A stretch of DNA of 64,000 nt, taken from Edaphochlamys debaryana (Eukaryota > Chlorophyta > Chlorophyceae > Chlamydomonadales). The position numbers and the translations under genes were made by a program. Below, in pieces: positions 56,889-64,000 of the stretch (positions are counted from its first letter, which is position 1; the number at the start of each line of letters is the position of its first letter). The notes below the pieces were generated by a model that was given only the letters and a program-made list of their open reading frames with translations, had not been told where the DNA came from and did no database searches. Location: NCBI GenBank assembly GCA_016858145.1, contig JAEHOE010000022.1:930001-994000 (forward strand), given 5' to 3'.

Positions 56889-59800
56889 ATGGCGGCCAGG
56901 CTGCTGAGAGATCCGGATGCAGATGGCTGGGAGCGTTCGGACATGCCCATCGTCTGCGAGACGTGCTTGGGACCCAACCCATTCGTCCGCATGCAGCGGG
57001 TGAGTTGACGGGCACAGCCCTAGCGTCCTGCAACATCGTACTCGTGTGCCGATCACGTCGCAGGGGCTGCGGGGGCTCGGGGTAGCTGCGTGACGTTGCT
57101 CAACTCCAAACCCATCCGCGTCGGAACCCCCGCAGATCGAGTTCGGCGGTACTTGCCACATTTCCGGCCGCCCGTACACAGTCTTCCGCTGGCGCCCCGG
57201 CAATGACGCTAGGTGGGTAGCCACATCCGAGGAGGCGCAGCGCCACCTGTGTTGGTCCCCCAACCAGCCCCCCCAACCAGCCACCACCCCACCCACCTGC
57301 ACGTGTGCCTTGCCAGCCCCTCCGTCCTTGGTATCAGGTCCTGCCGCCCTTTACAGCCGCAGCTAACCCGGCGTGCATGCTGCTTGAGTGTGCAAGCAGC
57401 ATACTGCCACTCACGCATGCTGCCCTTATCTCTTTCCTCAGGTACAAGAAGACGGTGATCTGCCAGGAGGTGGCCAAGGCCAAGAACGTGTGCCAGGTGC
57501 GTGCGCCGCCACGCCACGCCATATCACTGGTCATGCGGAGCGGTTGACGGAGCGGGTTAAGCAGGGGACGGGGCAAGAGGTGGCCTTGGCGGCGGCTAAA
57601 CGGTCGGGGCGGGGCACCCGTGGCCGGTGTGTGTGCAGCACTGGGCTGTGCTAGGGCCCCGCTGAGCTCCCAACCCCCTCTCCTCCGCGCCCTCCTCCCT
57701 TCCCTCCCCTCCCCCTCCCCCCTCCCCCCCTGTCAGGTCTGCCTGCTGGACCTGGAGTATGGGCTGCCGGTGCAGGTCCGCGATACAGCCCTGGGCGTCA
57801 AGCCGGACGACGAGCCGCAGAGCGAGGCGGGCGTGGAGTATAAGCTGCAGATGCAGCAGGCCGAGGGCAACATCGGGGGCGCGGGCGGCGCCTCCTCCTT
57901 CTCCACCACGCGCCCCAGCGAGCTGCTGAACAAGCTGCAGCGCACGCAGCCGTACTACAAGGTAAGGGGGCAAGGGGAGAGGCGGGGGAAGGGGCCGGAG
58001 GGCGGGGGAGAGGACGGTAGGGGGACGTGAGCGGCGGGAAAGATGTTTGCGCGGGAGGCGCTGGGCGGGGCGGTGGGCGGTGTGGTGGGCATATGGGCGG
58101 GGTGGATGTGCGGGAAGGTGCGGGGAGGGAGCTTGCGCGTTGGGAGCTGAGGCTCCGGCGGGAGGGCCGGACGGCACCTGCCAGCAGCCGTTGCGGCGGT
58201 GCGCTGGTCATAGGAGCCAGGGCCGTGGGGCAGGCCATGGGGCGCATGGCGGGAGGTTCTTGCTCACTTGCCTCGCTCACTTGCCTCAGGTGCTGACGCC
58301 CCTTTCCTTCCCTTCCCTTCCTCTCTGCCTCCCCTCTCCTCTCTTTTGTACCGCCCGCAGCGCAACCAAGCGCGTGTGTGCACCTTCTTCCAGCGCGGCG
58401 AGTGCAACCGCGGCGCCGAGTGCCCCTACCGGCACGAGATGGTGACGCAGGTGGGGACGCGGGCCGGAGCGTGCGTGGGGCCCAGCTGCGTGCGGACAGG
58501 CCGGCGGCGGGTCCTGTATGGACGGGTCTGCGCTGGGCGGGTCTGAGCTGGCTCCCTCTCCACTCGCCCTGCGCCCCCTCCTCTCCCCGTGCTGACCCCT
58601 GCCCTCCCCCTCCCTCCTCTCGCCCCTCCTCCCCCTGACAGGACCCCAACCTGGCCAACCAGTCGTACAAGGACCGTTACTACGGCGTCAACGACCCCGT
58701 GGCGGGCAAGATGATGAAGCGCGTGGCGGACATGGACAAGCTGGTGCCGCCGGAGGACACGTGAGCGGTTGGGGAGGATGGGGGCAGATGGGGGATGACT
58801 AATGGGGAGAGGAGTGCGTGGGGGCGCACGTGGGGGCTTCGGGGGAAGGCGTGGTTGGCGGACACGGGACGGGTGGGTGGATTGCGTGTCTCTTCTGTGG
58901 TACCCCTCATGTTCGCCCATCGCTACCCCCCCCCCCCCTATTTGCCCACCAAACACCCAACCACCACCACCCGCCCCCCTTTCACCCCAGCTCCATCACC
59001 ACGCTCTACGTGGGCGGCCTGGAGGCGGGCATCACGGAGGACGACGTGCGGGACGCATTCTACGCATTCGGGGAGCTGGCGTCCGTGCGCAAGGTGCGTG
59101 TGTGTGCGGGGGGGGGAGACGGCAAGGGGGCACGAGAGCGGAGGTGGTAGGAGGGGAGCCGGAGCGACGCAGCCGCCGGGGGGCAGGCGTGGGAAAGGGA
59201 GAGGGCAGGCGGGGGCCTGGGAGCTGGGTGGGGCCGGGTCCATGTCGTTTGACTGCGGACATGACCGCAAGAGGTTGGGAAGCGATAGCGCGGGCGGGGG
59301 CCTGGCAGCTCAGGCGGGCGGGACTTACGTCGGCTGAGGAACCGCACGACGTGTCCTCATCACCACCCCGACCCCCCGCCGCCCCCCGCAGGTGGACGTC
59401 AAGAACTGCGCCTTCGTCACCTACACCACCCGCTCGGCGGCGGAGCGGGCGGCCGAGGAGCTGGGCGGCTCGCCCGTGATCAAGGGCGTCAAGGCCCGGC
59501 TCATGTGGGGCCGGCCGCCGCCGGCGCCCGGGCAGCGCCCCGGCGGCGCCGGCGCGGACGCCATGCAGCCGTCGACCAGCGGCCGCCCGGGCCCCGGCGG
59601 GCCTGGAGGCGCGCCGTACGGCGGCCCGGGCCCCGCCGGGCCCTCGTCGTACTACCCATCCATGGACCCGCAGGTAGGAAATGAACGGGGTCGAGGGCCG
59701 CGGGGGGTAGGGGAGGGACGTGAAGACTGGGCCTGGCAACGAAAGCCGGCACCAAGGTTACGTATGCGGGTGGCCAGGATACTGCTGCCCCGGGCGGGGC

Positions 59801-60230
59801 CCACAGGCCATTCCAGCCCTGCGACGCGCCCCCCGTCGACGCGCCCCTTGCTCCTCCCATTTCATCACCTTGCCTCACCCTCTGCGTGCCCTCCTCCCCG
59901 CAGGCCATGGGCTCGCGGATACCGGGCGGGGGACCCAAGCGGCCGGGCGAGGGCGAGGGCGGCGCTGGGGAGCCGGACGCCAAGCGCGGGCGAGGCGGGC
60001 CGGGCGGGCCGCCCCCGGGCATGGGCATGCCGCCCCCCGGGTACGGCGCGCCGCCGGGGTACGGCGCGCCGCCGCCGGGGTACGGCATGCCGCCGCCAGG
60101 CATGCCGCCGCCGGGCTGGCGGCCGCCGCCGGGGATGCCGCAGCCGATGCCCCAGGGCGGAGGGTACGGCGCGCCGCCAGGGTACGGCGCGCCGCCGCCG
60201 CGCCCCATGATGGCAGCGCCGCCACAGTAA
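56889..60230 (+). CDS. RBM22: Pre-mRNA splicing factor RBM22 (Cwc2/Ecm2-like)
   Basis: Component of the activated spliceosome that contacts the U6 snRNA stem-loop and intron near the catalytic centre; nuclear. Exons 56889-56999, 57136-57212, 57442-57496, 57737-57961, 58361-58450, 58642-58760, 58991-59093, 59392-59673, 59904-60230; phases agree, 462 residues. N-terminal zinc region: [60 protein letters not shown] finger at 163-181 ([19 protein letters not shown], spacing C-x7-C-x5-C-x3-H) is followed by [12 protein letters not shown]. The RRM at about 228-300 has RNP2 LYVGGL and RNP1 NCAFVTYT, closing with [10 protein letters not shown]. The C-terminus is Gly/Pro/Tyr/Met low-complexity ([11 protein letters not shown]). 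Two cysteines usual in the N-terminal zinc fingers are replaced (CHIS, CQEV). Confidence 0.95.
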
Positions 60231-61316
60231 TGCGCCGCCAGGGCACCGGGCACGAGGCGCTTGTTTCGGGGCGGTCCGCGCTGATAAGTTGGGGTCGCAT
60301 AGCCCCCGTATGGCACACAAGCTACGAGGCTATGATGAGTTGGGGTTTGGGGGGCTGCTGGCCGTGGGGTAGCGACCGGGCGTTGTGGCGTCGCTGCTGG
60401 GGCCGTGCTAGTAGTGCGAGCCCGGGCGGGTAGATGATGGGGGAGATAGGCGGAGGATGCCGGGTCTGAAGCCGCAGTGGGTGGGGGGCTCAGGCGCGGG
60501 GCCTGCGAGGGGGAGGCGGGGTGCTGGCTCACCGGTCGGGAAGTGTGGGTGGCAGTCGAGGACAGGCGCTTGGGATCAGCGCGTAATGGCGTTTGGCAGC
60601 TCAGGAGCTTGGGCCAACGATCTGCGGACTTTACTTGAGACGTGGTCGATAGCGACCACCACCCCGACCGACGACGTTGTACTGGGAGGGTTCAACGAGC
60701 GGACGGAGGACGAAGGCAAGGCATTGGCTGGAATTCCGCTGTGAGCATGTGGTTGGGTGTTGGATCTGTAACAACCCTGGGCAAGCTGATCCCCTTTGTC
60801 GCCGTCCCTCCTAGGGCCGCTGCGCTGCACAACCAGCTAGGGCAAAGGGCTTTCAGCTTTTTGGCCGTCAGGCTCTCGGGCAGGCAGTGGGAGTCAGTGC
60901 CGTGGGCAATTTATCCAAGTGTCCAGCCCCTTTACCTCGCGTTGCTACACAGCAAGCTGCCAATCGTGGCAGTGAGGAAGGCTTGGTAGGAAACTGCTGT
61001 GTGGTGCGCGAAAGTCCGGCTGCGCAGTGTCGGGGAGACCAGGGGGAGGTGTGGGGATACTGGGGGCGGGTGTTGCGGCGGTTGCGGGGTTGGGTTCGGG
61101 CGTGTCGCTCTTGGCGGTGTAGAGGGTGCACTCAATGTTAATCGCAAACGAGACTTCCGACAGTGCAGACAAGCCCATAGTTGACTCTCAGCAAGCAAGC
61201 AGCGCGAGGTAGACAACTGTTGTTTGAAGGTCCACTGGTCACCTCTCTGAGCCATATCACTACTAATATGCCACAACGATAGAGGACGTTTGCTGGCCTG
61301 GCTCGAGGCTAGGAAA
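60231..61316 (+). other. 3' UTR of RBM22 and intergenic region
   Basis: Contains the plus-strand TGTAA at 60767-60771, giving a 3' UTR of about 540 nt, then the upstream region of the sugar-transferase gene. No gene seen. Confidence 0.65.
60767..60771 (+). terminator. Candidate UGUAA poly(A) signal of RBM22
   Basis: First TGTAA past the RBM22 stop codon at 60230. Confidence 0.6.
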
Positions 61317-64000
61317 ATGAGGTCCCCTTATTCGATCGTCATGGCGGTCGTTTTCGCAGCGCTGTGGCGCAGCGGGACGGCCCGAAAGCTCTTCGAGGAG
61401 CTAGCAGCAACAGCAAAAATACAGCAACCGGCAGCGAGCCTCTTCCCGACGACGTGCGAGGAGGCTGAGCATAACAACAAGAAGCTGAAGGAGGTGCGCT
61501 TCTGCGCAGCGCACGGGACGTATCCCCGGCTTTGAGCCGACCGTGCACGAGAGGGCGATCTCGGGGGAGCACGCTATGATGCACTGGCTGTGGGGGACAC
61601 GAGGGGTGGGGGCGTGGGGGTGGGCGAGAAGAGGCGTGGAAAGGGGGGCCGTGCCCAGCGCCTGGGCCCCGACCGAACCCTCCCGGCCTACTCACCGGCC
61701 GGCCCACCCAAGGCGCCTGTCCCCCACCTTCACCCTGTTCCTTCTCCAACCCCACAGAGTGGCATGTGTAGTATAGGCCATGTGGAGCCATTCTATGGCG
61801 CCCTAAACACTTGGGCGGACGTCAAAGGCGCCGTGAAGGCACGGAGTTACAAGGGCGAGGTGGGAGCGGGCGATGGGGGGGAAAGGGGCTGCTTCGGACG
61901 TGATGACACCGCGTGTGTGCTTGTGCGCGGGAGGTCAGTGCGCTCCTAGGCCGGGAGGGACAGGCCAGCGACGATGCGGGGCGGGGCCGACCCACATCGG
62001 CCTCGCCAACAGGGCGCGTCCATGCAAGGCCTAGGGGTGCTGCACGGAGCAGAGGAGAGGGTCAGGTGTTGGGTGCAGGGCACGAGACGTGACGGTAGGA
62101 TGGGGTGCTGCCATGGGAAGGCCGTTTGGGACAGGCGCGGCAGCAGCTCGAGCGCGCATGAACGCGCAACGGGGGCGGTGGAGCAACACCCCTGCACCGA
62201 AGCCATCCGCGCCTCCCTGCCCTCTCACCTCTGCCCTCACACCTCTGCCCCCCTCTCCATACCCCTCCCCTTCCCCCAGATCATCCTAGTCCAGGACACG
62301 CGCCTCGACATGGCGGTGCAGTGGCAGTGGCGGCTGCTCCGCATGGGCTACTCCAACACGCTGCAGCTGAGCAAGGGGGAGCACGCGTGCGCGGCCCTGA
62401 GGTGGGAGCGGGAGGCAGTCCGGAGCGAGCAGGCTAAGGGGGCCGTGCGAGCGAGGGCTGGGAGGGAGAGGCAGGGGAGGGCTCAGCGGTAATTCGAGGC
62501 TCGGACGGGAAGGTCACTGGAGCTCCTGGGCTAGACCACGCTCCGGCCGGCCACAGCCAGCCTGTCTTGCCTTTCGTTGCACCGGGCCGGGCCGGACGCC
62601 CGTTCACCCCAACCCCTCCCCAGGAACGTGTACGGCCAGCACGGGGGGTGCGCGTGGTGGGGCCACTCGCTGGATCACCACCCGGCCTTCTTGGCGGCAC
62701 GGGGGGGCCACGTGGGGGGTGGCGGGGCCGCGGGGGCCGCGGGCGACGAGGCGGGCCTGGGCCCGGGGCTGGTGGCGCTCTTTGAGGACATGCCTGCCTA
62801 CTGGTGAGCCGGGGGCGCGTGTGGGGAAGCCGGGGGTCGGTGCAGAAGGGAGGACGGCACGGGTCGGGCAGAAACTGGCTAGTACCGGTCTGGTAGTGGA
62901 CGGCGCGTGTTTGGGTTTGTGCGGGGGTGGCCAGCGGCTTGCCTCGTGCATGAGAGGAGCGCCCTGGTGGGCCCCATGCGCCAGTTGGGGCCCTTGTTTG
63001 GCCATGTGTGCACCACAAACCAGTCAGGGCAATGCCATACCGTCGCTTGATGCAAGCTTTTCTGATCTGCCCCTTGCTCTCTATGCCCTTCCAGGAAGTA
63101 TCAGCTGGCAGTCATGATCCTCCGCCTTGGGGGCACCAATGTGTTGGTGAGGGGGGGGGAGTAAGCATGGCGCTTGGGGCCGCACTGGCGAGGGGCTGGG
63201 AACAGGCTGAGGCTGCCCGGGGGGGGCTGCGAGTCCGCGACGGGGCGGGGTGAGGCTGTCAAGGATTGGGAGGGGTGTCGGCCCGGCCAGGACGAAGGGC
63301 ATGGGGCGTGGAGCGCTCGGGTTGATGTCGTACACCACACCCTCGTACGACAGGTCATGGATTCGGATCTCGTTTTGTTGGACGACTTCTACTGGTGGAT
63401 GCGGCAGCCCGACTACACGGGTGGGGCGCAGCGGCTGGGGCTCGGGCTGGGGCTGGGGCAGGGGCAGGGGCTGGCGGTGAGGGCGAGAATATGTCGAAAC
63501 GATCATGCATCGCGTCCACTAGCCATGGAGCGCGGCGGACAACCGGCACAGGATGCAATGGGTGCGGACGGAAAGGCTCAAGCTTGGGGGCGCACGACTT
63601 GACCTGGCCCCCGCCTCCCACAACACGTGCAATCCGCACCTGTGTCCTTCAAGGGAAGCGACGTCAAAACCCCAAGGCCCAACCCCTGGCCCCCCCATGC
63701 CACCTCGCCGCCCACTGCCGCAGGCGTCAACCTGTGGACCCAAATGGACGGCACGTGGGTCGGGCTGGGGGCTGGCTGCGGAGACGGGTTGGGGACGAGG
63801 GGGGCGGTGCGGCCTTTAGCGGGCCACCCCTCATCCCCCTAAGCTGCTGCATGACTGCAGCTCGGCCCTCCCATCCCACTAGCCCTCCACCACGGGATGT
63901 CGGTTAACCGCATACGAGCCCCATCCACCTCAACCGTAGGGGAAGCCTCAATATCGGAGTGCTCTACGCACGGGACGTTGCCCCCAACGGCCCCGTCACG
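61317..64000 (+). CDS. Nucleotide-diphospho-sugar transferase-like protein, N-terminal part
   Basis: Probable Golgi glycosyltransferase, cut by the window edge. Exons 61317-61493, 61758-61859, 62280-62401, 62624-62803, 63095-63146, 63354-63420, 63724-63754, 63940 to edge; phases agree through 264 residues. The N-terminus has a hydrophobic stretch (YSIVMAVVFAALW) that could be a signal anchor. Residues about 94-205 contain VQDTRLDMAVQWQWRLLRMG and GGCAWWGHSLDHHPAF. LAVMILRLGGTNVLVMDSDL gives a DxD motif, DSD at 214-216, followed by VLLDDFYWWMRQPDY; this usually binds the metal-nucleotide-sugar. The last exon reads GSLNIGVLYARDVAPNGPVT, the segment that follows in GT77-like algal enzymes. The family is suggested by this motif order, not proven. 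An in-frame ATG at 61290 is an alternative start. Confidence 0.75.

Overview
This is nuclear DNA from a green alga, most likely a volvocine/chlamydomonadalean species (Chlamydomonas, Gonium or Volvox type). The basis is the very high GC content, genes broken by many 80-600 nt GT-AG introns with G-rich donors (GTGAGT, GTGCGT, GTGGGG) and C-rich acceptor tracts, long Ala/Pro/Gly/Ser low-complexity insertions, 3' flanks carrying the UGUAA poly(A) motif typical of this group, and a family mix (GT90, PLAC8, MYND-finger, F-box/LRR, WD40 and coiled-coil proteins) seen in those genomes. All models were built by hand: I joined exons where the donor, acceptor and codon phase all agreed and the join gave continuous family-like protein. 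No transcript data were used. I saw no tRNA, rRNA, CRISPR array or intact transposon.

Layout, left to right. 1-2374 (-): 5' part of an AAAP-family amino-acid transporter, cut by the window edge. 4411-11596 (+): 1686-residue single-pass membrane protein of unknown function with a huge Ala/Pro-rich tail. 13423-17630 (+): GT90/CAP10-type glycosyltransferase. About 19015-21395 (+): MYND zinc-finger protein with a frame problem. 22731-25891 (-): TPH-like coiled-coil protein, possibly ciliary. 26858-29172 (+): PLAC8 cysteine-rich protein with a Pro/Gly/Tyr tail and a 19-nt exon. 32299-41138 (-): 21-exon, 1658-residue WD40 protein that keeps the winged-helix and helical parts of an APAF1-like NB-ARC protein but has no NTPase. 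42372-44339 (+): small unknown membrane protein. 46500-52649 (-): F-box/LRR-like protein with a heptanucleotide array and an apparent frameshift. 53857-56499 (-): ribosomal protein eL19. 56889-60230 (+): RBM22-type splicing factor. 61317-64000+ (+): nucleotide-sugar transferase with a DSD motif, cut by the right edge.

The genes do not form a pathway and there are no operons. They alternate in strand, and several pairs are divergent (AAAP/membrane protein, TPH/PLAC8, WD40/small membrane protein, eL19/RBM22), so they probably share upstream regions. The closest pair is eL19/RBM22 with 389 bp between start codons. The most interesting features concern gene structure: two likely GC-AG introns, a 19-nt micro-exon, two introns holding copies of the neighbouring exon edge, a coding 7-bp minisatellite that can shift frame, and an NB-ARC-WD40 protein without its ATPase.
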